DNA of 64,000 bases, from positions 522,501 to 586,500 of the forward strand of contig JACVTC010000039.1 of NCBI GenBank assembly GCA_016946835.1, read 5' to 3'. The position numbers were made by a program, and so were the translations under genes. Position 1 is the stretch's first letter; the number at the start of each line of letters is the position of its first letter. Source of the DNA: Neocallimastix lanati (nom. inval.) (taxonomy: Eukaryota; Neocallimastigomycota; Neocallimastigomycetes; Neocallimastigales; Neocallimastigaceae). The notes beneath the pieces are model-generated. The model was not told the origin of the DNA and ran no database searches. It was given only the letters and a program-made list of their open reading frames with translations. Shown here piece by piece: positions 30,493 to 64,000 of the stretch.

Positions 30493-31489
30493 ATTTAAAA
30501 TTTATATTTTATAAAATTATAAAATATTACAACTTTATATATAAATTTTTAAATAAATTTTGTTTATAATTATTAATTATAATTTTATTTAAAAGTGTTA
30601 CTATAAGTAATTATATAATAAATATTGATATAAAGAATACTATATAAATAATTGAAATAAATTATTATTAATAATAATAATAATTTTGGAAATAATAAAA
30701 TTTAGAAAATAGGAAAGTTCTATTACTATATGAAAGCAATAATTTTATTATGTGAGGTAAACTTAAATAACAATTTCTGTACATTTCTTCTCAATATTGA
30801 CAATAAAGTTCGATTCATAAATATAAATTGAAAACACATTAATTAAAATAATAAACACTTAAGATAATTTATTTGACTTTTTTATAATTATTTATTAAAT
30901 TAAAAAAAAAAAAATTATTATTACTAAAATAACTATATAAATTAAAAATTATAATAAAAAATACCTCGATCTTTATAAAATAGTATTTCTTTTCCCTTAT
31001 TTTTCTTTTAGAATTAGTAATGACAAGGCCATTATTAGTATTTATTAATAATTCTAATACTTGTAATAATAATGATGAACAAAGTTATAAAATTTTACAT
31101 GTATTTATATTTTTGGAAATTTTAAACTATTTACAATAATTAAGCAGGAAAGTAAACAAATAAACAAATAAAAGAAATAGTATTTAATAATGTGAGAAAT
31201 AATGAATAAAATTATAAAGAAAAATATTTATTATTATTTACAAATGGTAAATTAATAATTATTAGTTTCTTCTTTATTTACTCTATTTGATTATTAAGTT
31301 GAATTTTTAATTTAAAATTATTTCTAAATTTTTATTAAATTTTATTTTAATTTTTTATGTCCAATTTCGGTTAGTTTCCTAGTGTAATTTGATTGGTATG
31401 TAATATATTATTATATAAATAATTATAAACATGTAACACCAAGTGTAATAAAAGATTATCAAATATTTTTTTAATCTTTTTTTGTTTTT

Positions 31490-31491
31490 AC

Positions 31492-31586
<95 letters not shown>

Positions 31587-31596
31587 CTTATTTATT
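31490..31596. repeat. (TTTA)n microsatellite
   Basis: About 105 bp of TTTA repeat with one interruption near its end. Confidence 0.9.
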
Positions 31597-32743
31597 AAAA
31601 TGTATTTCAAAGTTATTCTATATAATGTTATATAAAAAATAATAATCTTTCAAAAAGATTAATTGAAGTACATTTTAATTTTTTAATAATTGATTATTGA
31701 TGTATGATAATTTGGAATCTAAAGTATTATTTAAATAATATTATAATTAATGTAATTTAAAGAATTATATTTTATTAGATATATTTATTACTTTGGAAAA
31801 TAAGAAATTAAGTTATTATAAATTAATCTTTAATGGAATATCTTGTGATCCAGTGAAGCTAGAAGGCTGAATTTTGGATATGTTATAAATCTTAAACGGT
31901 ACCAGTTTTATCGGCTAATCCTCGTACCCCCATTATTTAAGGAGTTATCACCTATTTCCATTGTTTATTTATTTTCGTCAAGGGTTATTATTTGAAATTA
32001 AATAAAAAAATTAAATTCAAATTAAGAAGTGTATAATAAAATTTTGATTTTAGTATTTACTAATTGTCAATCGCAAATATTAGTAGATTTAAAATTGAAA
32101 TTCACAAATAAATAAATCGAAATTTAATTTCGTTATTGACAATTAAATTATTTAATCTACACTATTTTAAATTTATAGTCTAAACTTTAGATAATATTAA
32201 AAGAATAAAATAACAATAAAGTTGTACGAAAATAATGAAGAACTAAACTATTGTACTACTGATTTTTTTTAGATTCTCAAAAATAAAATTTAATAATAAT
32301 AAAATTTAATAATAAAAATTTAATAATTTTTAAAATATAAAATAATAAAAATATAATATACAATTAAAATATTATTGAAGTACTAAAATATCATAAAATT
32401 TTAATGATATATTATTAAAATAAGTAAATTAATTATTTTTGGAATAAAATAAATAAGTTTAAATTCTTATATATATTTATTTTATATATATTTATTTTAT
32501 ATTTAATTCTATGAATTAATGATATAAAAATTATTTTAATAATTCTATAAAATTCATTTAATTTTTAAATAATTAATTATAGTTCAAATTTTAAAGAAAA
32601 TATAAATATTCTATAAATCTCTTAGTAAAAAGAGTAGTAATTATTACTATTAAGTAATAATAAATAAATAAATAATAAAAATAAAAATAAAGAAAATTAT
32701 TAAAATAAAAGTAGGTTTGGCATAAAAAAAAATAGTTATAATA

Positions 32744-33075
32744 TTTTATTATTTATTATTTATTATTTATTATTTATTATTTATTATTTATTATTTATTA
32801 TTTATTATTTATTATTTATTATTTATTATTTATTATTTATTATTTATTATTTATTATTTATTATTTATTATTTATTATTTATTATTTATTATTTATTATT
32901 TATTATTTATTATTTATTATTTATTATTTATTATTTATTATTTATTATTTATTATTTATTATTTATTATTTATTATTTATTATTTATTATTTATTATTTA
33001 TTATTTATTATTTATTATTTATTATTTATTATTTATTATTTATTATTTATTATTTATTATTTATTATTTATTATT
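32744..33075. repeat. Long 7-bp AT minisatellite (TTATTTA)n
   Basis: About 47 nearly perfect copies of a TTATTTA heptamer without guanine or cytosine. Confidence 0.93.
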
Positions 33076-33459
33076 TTTTATTATTATTATTACTCTTTTT
33101 TCGATTTTAAATAAACGATTAAAAATTTTTTTATTTCAAAGTTAATAATTATAAATAAAAATTTTAATATATATAATTTATATAAATGTATTAAAATATT
33201 TATTATTATATTTTCATTTATCATTATAATATATTACTTTTTATTTTATAATATATTATTACTTTTTAATATATTCAAAATTTTGATATTAGTATTTACG
33301 TTGAAAAATATAAAATTACATTTAATAGTTTTATTTATTGCATAATTTCTTTTATTGTTGCATCACTTAATAATTGATAATAGATATTAATATACATGTA
33401 TAAAAATTATTTAATAAATAATATATTATATTATATAACTATTAAATAAAAATTTAATA

Positions 33460-36440
<2,981 letters not shown>

Positions 36441-36638
36441 ATTTTTTTTTTTAGACTAGAAAGAGAATACACTTCCAGTGCTTTATTAAATAGATTAATA
36501 TATTTTTATTTATTACATTATTAAAAAAATGCATTATATAATTTAAAGATAAAAAAAATAAAATGTATATAAAAAAATAAATAAAAAATAATAAAAGATT
36601 AAAACATAACAAACTTAATTTAGTCTAAGAAAATAAGT

Positions 36639-37060
36639 TCAAAAATAAAAAATTTCGGTGTGATGTATAGTATGTGTAGTAACATAATCACCATTAAAAT
36701 CTAAAATAACAAAACAAAGAAGTAAAGTCTTTAAAATAGATTGCGTGGTATTCACTAAACTCACCCATGAACCACAAGAAAGATCATCAAAAATTGAATT
36801 GCTTACTAAAGGTTCTGTGTTAGTATTGTTTGTAAATATGTATTGATGAGAATTAACAGGACTTCTAACTGTAACATTCCTTTGCCATATCGGTACGACG
36901 TCAGCACTCTTGGTAATGAAAGGGTTTTTGCTAAACCTCTCAAAAAGTAACTCATGAGAGCTACTAGTGATCGGCGTTGTATTAGCAAGATATTCTGCAA
37001 GTCCCACAATATACAGAACAGTAGCAAATAAAATGAATAAATCATTATATATTCAAGATT
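36639..37060 (-). CDS. Uncharacterised ORF with hydrophobic N-terminus
   Basis: The open frame runs from just after a stop near 37062 to 36639. It has no ATG before its hydrophobic start (LFILFATVLYIVGLAEYL), although ATGs exist in another frame of the same region (37045). The body is Ser/Thr/Asn-rich with several N-glycosylation-type sites (NTT, NVT) and two late Cys, and a second hydrophobic stretch (ILKTLLLCFVILDF) lies near the C-terminus. Base composition is less A/T-rich than the flanks, like the 23-24 kb island. It could be the broken end of a secreted or membrane protein. No family recognised. Confidence 0.35.
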
Positions 37061-37092
37061 TGATATGTATAAAATCTTGAATATATAATGAT
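37041..37092. repeat. Perfect 21-bp inverted repeat (10-nt loop)
   Basis: The arm 37041-37061 (starting ATCATTATATATTC) is exactly complementary to 37072-37092 across a 10-nt loop. The first bases after the stem do not pair. It sits at the 5' edge of the ORF at 36639-37060. Confidence 0.9.
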
Positions 37093-37354
37093 CATATTAA
37101 TTAATAATATTGAAAAATAGAATTAATTTGTTAATATTATTAATTTACATTTTATGACATTTTTTAATTTTATAATTTATTTTTAAATCTTTTAAGTTTG
37201 TAAATTTAAATTATTTTTTTTTTAATATTAGTACAAATAAAAAGTATTTATTACTGAAAAATTTTTAAATATTTATTTTCCATATTTTTTTATAATTTTT
37301 TATAAAATTTTAAATACTAATTTAAAGTTTATATAAAAAAAAAAATTATGTATA

Positions 37355-37402
<48 letters not shown>

Positions 37403-37664
37403 CTATTTATTATAATAAATGAAATTATAACAATATAAAAATGAATATTTATTCTTTATGCGATATTTTAATAAGAATAATAGATATGTATTATATTTTT
37501 TATTTTTATTATTTTTTCTTTATTTCTTTATATATATATATTTTTATTTTCATTTATTTTTATTTAAATTAACATAGAAAGGAATGCATAAATTATTTAA
37601 TATAATTTAATAATATTAATTTTTATTAATTTAAGCAATAAAAATAATATTAGCTTTAATTTTG
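37093..37664. other. AT-rich spacer
   Basis: A/T-rich, with an A tract of about 38 bases around 37358-37396. It would contain the 3' UTR of the giant minus-strand gene. No other feature seen. Confidence 0.6.
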
Positions 37665-56697
<19,033 letters not shown>

Positions 56698-57376
56698 TTA
56701 TATATAAATTTATTATATATGCATAATTTACTAATATATGTTAAATAATAAAAATATAAATAAAAATAAATAAGATATATATTTTTTTCTAATTTTCTTT
56801 ATTATTAAGTATAGTAATAGATTTTATAGGTATTAAATATTTATTGATGATTTATCTTATATAAAGAAAATTATAAAAATAGAATAATTAAATAATATAT
56901 TTAATATCTGCAGATATTATCATCTTTTAAATAATTTTGAAATATAAAAAAAAAATTGATATTATTAATTAAATTTTAATTTAACAAAATAATTTTATTT
57001 TTACTCCGATTACCTAAAAGATAATATTTGGTACAATTAAATAATTAAAAAAAATTTAATATATAATTTTTTTTTTAACATCAATTTAAATATTATATTA
57101 TTTATATATTTATATATTAAATTATTTGATTTATTTTTATATCATGAAAGAAAAAGGTTTTATATTTAAATTTACATTTATATATACATTATATAAATGT
57201 TATTTACTATTTTGTAATTAAAACAAATATATAAACATCTATATGTATGGAGACAAAATAATTTATGCACATTAAAATATAGGTAAATTCTATTTAATTT
57301 ATTATATATTATAATTTATATATACATATAAATTATAAACAGATTTTATTATTAATTATTATAATTATTATTATTT

Positions 57377-57408
<32 letters not shown>

Positions 57409-57731
57409 ATTTTATTATTATTATTATTTAATATATAAAAATCTTAATATTTATTAAAAAAATATAAATTATTTTAATATAATTTTGAGTTGATAATTAA
57501 TCTTTTTTTTTTTTTAAAAAAAAAAAAAAATTTTATCATTTATTCTTGAAGGATTTTTTTTTATATTTTATATGTATTTTTTTTCAAATTGAATTGAGTC
57601 TGATCTATCACAATTATCATTTATATCTTTAAAACCACAACTTTATACCTTTATATCTTCATATATATTATATTATATATTTATTTAATAAGCTTATATA
57701 ACTAATATTATAATTTTTAATTATAATAAAC

Positions 57732-57774
<43 letters not shown>

Positions 57775-58371
57775 GATGATGTATTTGTTTCTTAAATAGT
57801 TTGTATATAAATTACTTACAGTTTACTTATAAATTTTGACTTAGTTTCTTGATTCATGAGTTATATGCGTTTCATTTCATTTTTTTAATTATTTTCCATT
57901 TCTTATATTATTATGAACTTTAACTTTTCTATCATTTTTATATTTATTTCTTTATCATAATAATTTATGTTCTATATAAAAATATTCAGATTTTGATAAC
58001 TTTATTCCTAATTCTGCTCCTTATACTTATATTATTATATTATTTTCTTTTCTTTCATAATATTCACTTAGGTTCCATATATTAAATTATTACATTATTA
58101 ATTATTTATAATATATATTTTATAATAATTATACATATATATGTTTATATATATATCATATTACATAATTCGCAACGAATACTATAGAATTATTATAAAT
58201 AAAACTTTGAAAGTCAAAATATATATTAATTTAATACGTTTAAATTTTTTAAAAAAATAATAATAATAATAATATTTAAATATAAAATATTAAGTTAATT
58301 AAAATATAATGAAATTAATTTACTTAAAATATACTAATATGTAATATTTAATTAGTTTTTTTATTATATTT
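56698..58371. other. AT-rich spacer upstream of the giant gene
   Basis: A/T-rich, with (ATT)n at 57370-57430 and (AAT)n at 57730-57772. On the minus strand, around 58050-57960, a stop-broken stretch includes GAELGIKLSKSEYF. It could be another decayed exon, but I cannot assign it. The promoter of the giant gene should lie near 56700-56900. Confidence 0.5.
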
Positions 58372-58761
58372 TCATTCACTTTCTTCATGAGCATGTTGAA
58401 CAAGCATACACAATCTCTCTTCTTTTTCTTCTGTTTCCTTAATGATGTTACAATTGATGTATATTTATCTTTTCTTTTTATTGATTTTGATGACATTCTA
58501 AAATTACTTGGAATAACTCTTGAGTCTTTTCTGTTTCATTTTAATTTCATTTGAAGATTTATATTAAAAATAATTTTTAATTGTAAATGGTTAATTCTAT
58601 TATTACTATAACCTTGTTTTAAAATTGAATCATATCTAATTTTACCATCCCTATACACATCTAATAATTGGGTTTGAGTTGAAAAAATCGTTATATTTTT
58701 TCCTACTCATTAGATATTGGACTCCATGAATTTCTGGAAAATCATCTCCATCACCAAAATC
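58372..58761 (-). pseudogene. SNW1/SKIP (Prp45) splicing-factor relic
   Basis: The minus strand begins after an AAAAG acceptor-like site with DFGDGDDFPEIHGVQY, the conserved start of the SNW domain (FGDGGAFPEIHVAQY-like). After a one-base shift it reads LLDVYRDGKIRYDSILKQGY, matching the SNW block in which a Gly-Lys-x-x-Tyr-Asp segment precedes Gln-Gly. After several stops it ends with EEKEERLCMLVQHAHEESE, resembling the charged C-terminal helix. The middle of the SNW domain, including the SNWKN segment, is missing. SNW1 is a core spliceosome component, so a functional copy is expected elsewhere. This is a truncated, frameshifted relic. Confidence 0.7.
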
Positions 58762-59218
<457 letters not shown>

Positions 59219-59548
59219 TGTTGCAGTAAATAATTATTTTTAATATGATTTTCTATGATAGTAATATTAATATGTCTATATTACTTATTACTTCCAAAAA
59301 TAAATAATATTAAAGTAAATTATCATTGTACTAGGAAATCTTTAAAAATAATTTTATTATTTAAAAGATATTAACTCAGATGAAAGATTAACAATTCATA
59401 TTATATTTTCGTATTTATTTATAAAAGTGTTAAGTAAAAATAAAAATAAAAAATACATAATGCTTATTTTATACATTTAGATAATTAATTCTATTGGTTA
59501 AATATATTAAATATTAATTCTTATATTTGATATTTATCTCATTTCACA
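59219..59548 (-). mobile_element. 3' LTR of a Ty1/copia element
   Basis: On the minus strand the sequence directly after the polypurine tract starts TGTGAAAT and can be closed at CTGCAACA, giving a TG...CA bounded block of about 330 bp. A TATAAAA-like box lies at about 59470. The outer boundary is a guess, because the matching 5' LTR and the target-site duplication lie outside the window. Confidence 0.45.
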
Positions 59549-59562
59549 CTCCCCCTCAAATC
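59549..59562 (-). other. Polypurine tract of the copia element
   Basis: The minus strand reads GATTTGAGGGGGAG immediately before the LTR start. It is the only G-rich run in the area and sits about 50 bp after the gag-pol stop, where plus-strand priming is expected. Confidence 0.75.
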
Positions 59563-59613
59563 TAATTTCTACATGTAGTAAAAATTAGATTTGCTTTTCT
59601 GATGTATTACCCT

Positions 59614-62600
59614 TTAATCTTTAATTCTTTCGAGAAGTGTATTTCTAAATTTATCCATTAATGAATTATTCAGATATTTAGTGAACCCATCGGCTAGATT
59701 ATTCTCTGATTTTATGTATTTTAATCTTATTTTATCCTTTTTAACAAGATCTCTTATATGATGATATTTTATATCAATATGTTTTGATTTCGCATTAATA
59801 GAATGATTCTGACAATTATATATTGTTGCCTTATTATCAACATTTATTATTACATAGTTAAGATTGATATTTAGCTCATTTAAAAGGTTCATATACCAAA
59901 GACTATGCTTAGCGCATTCGCTTACGCTATAGTATTCTGATTCTGCCGTTGAAGTTGCAACGCAATGTTGTAGTTTGGAATACCAGCTAGTAGGTGCATC
60001 TCCCATCATCATCAGAAAACCGGAGGTTGATTTTCTTGTATCAATGTCTCCAGCATAATCGGCGTCCACAAATATTTTTAATGAGCTATTCTTTGAGAAT
60101 TTAATTCCATAATTTTCAGTACCCTTTAGGTATGTGAAAATCTTTTCTACGTTAATCCAGTCCTCCATAGTAGGATTTTTGCTTTTTCTTGCTGCTTGAT
60201 TTACTGAAAATAATATGTCTGGTCTTGTACAAATTGCAAGGTATAGGAGGTTCCCAATGGCACTTCTGTAAAAGGTTTCATTAAATTTTTTGTTTCTTAA
60301 TTCCTTATTTTCCAATGGCTTCATATTTCTTACAGGTGCGCAATTAGTCAGTCTAAACTTATTTAGTAATTCTCTAAGATATCCTCTTTGATGTATAATA
60401 TAACCATCACTTTGTCTTTCAAATTTTATCCCAATGACGAAATCTACTTCACCTATATATTTAATGTTATAATTCATTTTAATTTGTTCCTTAATATTTA
60501 TTATTACATTTTCCTTGCCTATTAAAAGTATATCATCAACATATACCGTAAGAATACATATTATTTCCTTCAATTTATTTTCCTTCACATAGATACAAGG
60601 TTCACTATTCAATCTTCTAAATTTCATTTCTAATAGTGTAGAGTCCAATTTTTCGTTCCATTCCCTGCCGGCTTGCTTTAAACCATATAAGGCTTTGTTT
60701 AATTTAAAATAAACTTTGTTGTATAATGGGTGACCTTGAGGTGGCCTCATATAAATGTCTTCGCTCAAGTCGGCATTTAGGTATGCTGCATTAATGTCTA
60801 ATTGAAAAATTTTAAAGTTTTTCTGTACTGCGATTGCTATAATTATTCGCAGTGAATCATGTTTTAAAGTAGGCGAGAAGGTAAGTAAGTAGTCTATACC
60901 AAACTTTTGTGTGAATCCCCTTGCGACTAAACGTGCTTTGCGTACAAGGATATTTCCGTTGAAATCCCGCTTATATTTGAAAACCCATTTACAGGAAACT
61001 ATGTTTACTCCCTTTGGAATGGATTTTATTGGTTTGAACACGTTAAGTTGTTCCATATTTTCTAGTTCTTTGTTAACGGCATCCAACCATTCATCCTTAT
61101 CTGGTAGATTGAATATGTCATAAAAATCTTTTGGTTCTTTTAAGTTTGTATTATTGTGAGTTTTTGGTGTAGATGATTTGTGATTTGTTAGTTTTGGTCT
61201 TTTGTCATTTATTGAATTGTTGTATATTGCATTTATTACTTCGTTATTTGTATTGATATTATTATTATTATTGTTATTATTATTGTTATTGTTATTGTTA
61301 TTATTATTATTATTGTTATTGTTATTGTTATTGTTATTGTTATTGTTATTGTTATTGTTATTGTTATTGTTATTGTTATTGTTATTGTTATTGTTATTGT
61401 TATTGTTATTGTTATTGTTATTGTTATTGTTATTGTTATTGTTATTGTTATTGTTATTGTTATTGTTATTGTTATTGTTATTGTTATTGTTATTGTTATT
61501 GTTATTGTTATTTTTATTGTTATTGTTAAAAAAGTTATAATGGTTGAATCTTTTGGAATCATTATTACTGAGTAAATCGCTCCCCCTGATTTCGGAATTG
61601 GGAATAAAATAGTAGAAATCCTTGGGGATGGAAGAAGTGATTTTAGAATTGCCAGGGTTATTTTCAAAAAATTCAACAGAGCGGGAAAGAATAATTTTAT
61701 TAGAAGACAAATTAAGAATTTTATAAGCTGAAGAATACGGATGATAACCCAGGAAAATGCCTGGTAAAGCATTATTGTCAAATTTATTTCGAAAAGATTT
61801 TGGAACGTGGAAAAATACGCGACATCCAAAAACCTTAAAGTGAGAATAATCAACTTTTGATTTAAATAAAATTTCGTAAGGTATTTTGTTATGGATACCA
61901 GAGTGTGGTATTCTATTATGTATATAGTTAGCTGTATCAACAGCATATTCCCAGAATTCGTGACTTAATTGAGCCTCATTTAATAAGGCTTTAGCAGAAT
62001 TTATAAGGATACCATTAAAGCGTTCCGCACGACCATTTTGTTGGGGAGAATATGGGATAGTAAATTGTTGAACAATCCCATTATTGGTACAGAATGTTTT
62101 GAATTTTCTATTGTTGAATTCCGTTCCATTATCGGTACGAATAAAAGATATAGATTTATTGAAAATATTATTGATTTCTTTATACCAAGAGTGAAATTTA
62201 TCGAACGTTTCACTTTTGTTGTCGAGAAAGAGGACCCATCCATAACGTGAAAAATCATCTAGAATTGAGAGGAAATACTTACTTCCATGAATTGATTCAT
62301 TGACTGGCCCAACAAGGTCCATGTGGATTAATTCGAAAATGGATTTAGATTTATTTATAGATCTTTTATATGGAAAATTTTTTAATTTTGAATTAGAACA
62401 AATAGGACATTTTGATTTAATATCAATTTTTAATAATTTGTTTTTGATGGGATTAATATAAAAATGCCCTAATCTCCTATGCCATAATTTTATTTTATCG
62501 GGGATAGATAGTCTTGATAAGTGAAATAGATGTATAGGTGTATTAATTGGTTTATTATAAATTATGGGATTGGTTGATAACCAAATAATGAAAGTATTTT

Positions 62601-64000
62601 GTTCGTTTGAAAATAGATTAATTATTCTGCTTCCATATTGATCATAGATGGTTGCACATAAATGATTTTTGTTATTAAAGAAAATGACCTTATAATATTG
62701 TTGGATGAGTTTAGTAACTGAAATTATATTTTTAGTTATGTGTGGTACAAAATGGACGTTTCTTAATACAACTTTATTATTATTTAAATATCCAATGAAA
62801 TCACCACATTTATGTGATGTGACTATGTTACCATTTGGGAGTACAATATTTTCATTGCAATACTTTAAATTTTTGAGGGAACTGATGGAATTAGTGATAT
62901 GTAATGAAGCTCCAGAATCTAAAATCCAAGACGAAATTTTATTGTTTTGTTCAAGTTTTGTTTTCGAATCATTTTGTATTTTAGTTGTGATACAGTTTAA
63001 TAAAACGTCATTTTCTAAATTGTAATCTTCTGAAAAAATACCAGAATTATGGTTTTTATCATTTGAACTAACATAGTTTATTTGTTTATTTGTATTTCTA
63101 AATGTTTTGTTTTTAAACCGGTTATTTCTGGTATTTTTATAGTGTTGTTTTTTGAATTTAAAGTAATTTTTATGCTTGTTCTTAAGTTTGTTATTGTGCC
63201 AACAGTCCCTTGAAAAGTGACCGAATTTTCCACAGGTATGACATTTTCCGTTATTTGATTTTCTTTTGACATTGTGTTTTTTGCTATTAGTACGAAATCT
63301 AGTTTTCTGTTCAATATGGAATATCTGTTTATCGGATCCTTCTTGTTTTATTGATTCCTTCATGTTCGAGAATATAATGTCAGGAATGACATTTTTAATG
63401 TAGGAACATAGTTTATTCCAATCATCTTTATATTGGAAAACATTTATAAATCTTAGGTTTTCGAGTAGAGATCTGTTAAGTATTCCAGCTTTTATATTAT
63501 CACTAATATTATGATCTATGTTTTCAAGCTCTTCTATGGCATTTTGTAGTTTTGCCATAAAGATATTTATGTCTTGGTCTTCATTGTATTTTAGATTGTT
63601 TATTTTATTTTGTATTTCTAATTTTCTTCGTTCTGGACTTCTTGTGAAGGAATGTTCTAAGATTTTCCATGTTTGGAAAGCTGTTTTCCCTTGTCCCTCG
63701 ATTATTTTCCTAGTTTCCTCTCCTAAACTATTAATGATGATCCATTTTACCATGACATCATTTTTAATGTCTAGAAGGTTGGTGTCTTTATCATACACTA
63801 AATTATTATCGAACTTATCTTCCATGTAATCACTGAGGTCATCTTTAACATTCCTTTTTCTTATCTTCTTTACCTTTTCAGAAACAACGTATCCTTCAAG
63901 GTTATTTATCATTCATAAGTAAAGGATACTAGTTCTCCAGCTGTTGTAATTTTCTGGAGTGAGATCAATTACTCTATTGAAATTTTCAGAGTAACTGAAA
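59614..64000 (-). mobile_element. Ty1/copia retrotransposon gag-pol (5' end off window)
   Basis: One 1432-codon frame (63912-59614) holds the copia order. A gag region has the SPERRKLEIQNKINNLK UBN2-type helix. A zinc knuckle C-x2-C-x4-H-x4-C lies near residue 224. The protease has WILDSGASLHIT (near 330). The integrase has its HHCC finger (HRRLGH...CPIC) and core DLVGP, DNGTEF and PQQNGRAER (near 470-640). The RT has WVFKYKRDFNG, FQLDINAAYLNADL, LYGLKQAGREW and YVDDILLIG. RNase H has DADYAGD and STAESEYYS. A run of about 100 Asn separates integrase and RT. Upstream of 63912 the same frame continues to the window edge (LTPENYNSWRTSILYL) but is cut by one TGA at 63915-63913. The pol motifs look intact, so the element may be recently active apart from that stop. 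Confidence 0.9.
61251..61525 (-). repeat. Hexanucleotide repeat coding a poly-Asn tract in gag-pol
   Basis: The plus strand carries mostly GTTATT hexamers (with ATT at the edge) for about 275 bp, read on the minus strand as alternating AAT and AAC codons. The tract keeps the frame open between integrase and reverse transcriptase. Confidence 0.93.

Larger units (their letters stand above)
30171..33459. other. AT-rich spacer with microsatellites and weak relics
   Basis: Holds (TTA)n at 30330-30378, (AAAT)n at 30458-30492, (TTTA)n at 31490-31596 and a long 7-bp repeat at 32744-33075. An ATG at 31020 opens MTRPLLVFINNSNT..., which ends at a GT; it vaguely recalls the start of a lipid-kinase catalytic domain but is too short to call. 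A less A/T islet at 31840-31985 has no readable frame or tRNA fold that I can find. Confidence 0.5.

Noticed and set aside
31026-31110. Lipid-kinase-like start MTRPLLVFINNSNT
   Set aside because: Too short and without a supporting downstream exon; kept only as a remark in the spacer entry.
61236-61946. Thr-Ile repeat ORF on the minus strand and poly-Leu ORF on the plus strand
   Set aside because: Shadow frames of the copia poly-Asn repeat and neighbouring integrase.

Overview
The window is extremely AT-rich eukaryotic DNA with many short GT-AG introns, long homopolymers and large (ATT)n, (TTTA)n and A/T microsatellites. It carries a flagellar central-apparatus-type giant protein, a WD40-bearing ATG16, a decayed GH16 lichenase and a PD-(D/E)XK transposase-like protein. 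This mix fits a zoosporic anaerobic gut fungus (Neocallimastigomycota). Low GC alone would also allow dictyostelids, but those lack cilia. The assignment is inferred from gene content, not from a marker.

Layout. 1-2409 (+): 3' part of an auxilin/Swa2-type clathrin-uncoating co-chaperone (TPR plus J domain). 4916-5768 (+): a two-exon small type I membrane protein. 9856-17639 (+): a 26-exon coiled-coil protein of about 1417 aa built from repeated exons that each encode one unit. 18402-22320 (-): a 16-exon ATG16-like autophagy protein of 521 aa, convergent with the coiled-coil gene. 23160-37100 is a graveyard: a UNG-like ORF missing its catalytic motifs, unassigned minus-strand ORFs, a frameshifted relic, a GH16 lichenase pseudogene, a PD-(D/E)XK transposase-like gene with a probable frameshift, a Cdc7/SepH-type septation kinase pseudogene, and an unassigned ORF beside a perfect hairpin. 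37665-56697 (-): one giant gene of about 30 exons, one of them 8.4 kb, encoding roughly 4,900 aa with an ASH/MSP-like domain array (HYDIN/CFAP type). 58372-58761 (-): an SNW1/SKIP splicing-factor relic. 59219-64000 (-): a Ty1/copia LTR retrotransposon with 3' LTR, polypurine tract and a near-complete gag-pol, running off the window.

The intact genes serve unrelated housekeeping roles (clathrin uncoating, autophagy, flagellar motility); no operon-like logic is seen. The most notable items are the exon-repeat gene, the animal-like domain plan of ATG16, the N-terminal and PYY-motif region of the giant axonemal protein, and the cluster of decayed genes between intact neighbours. Exon coordinates were read by hand. 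Phases were checked for most exons, but one junction of the giant gene (51458-51784) is unresolved.
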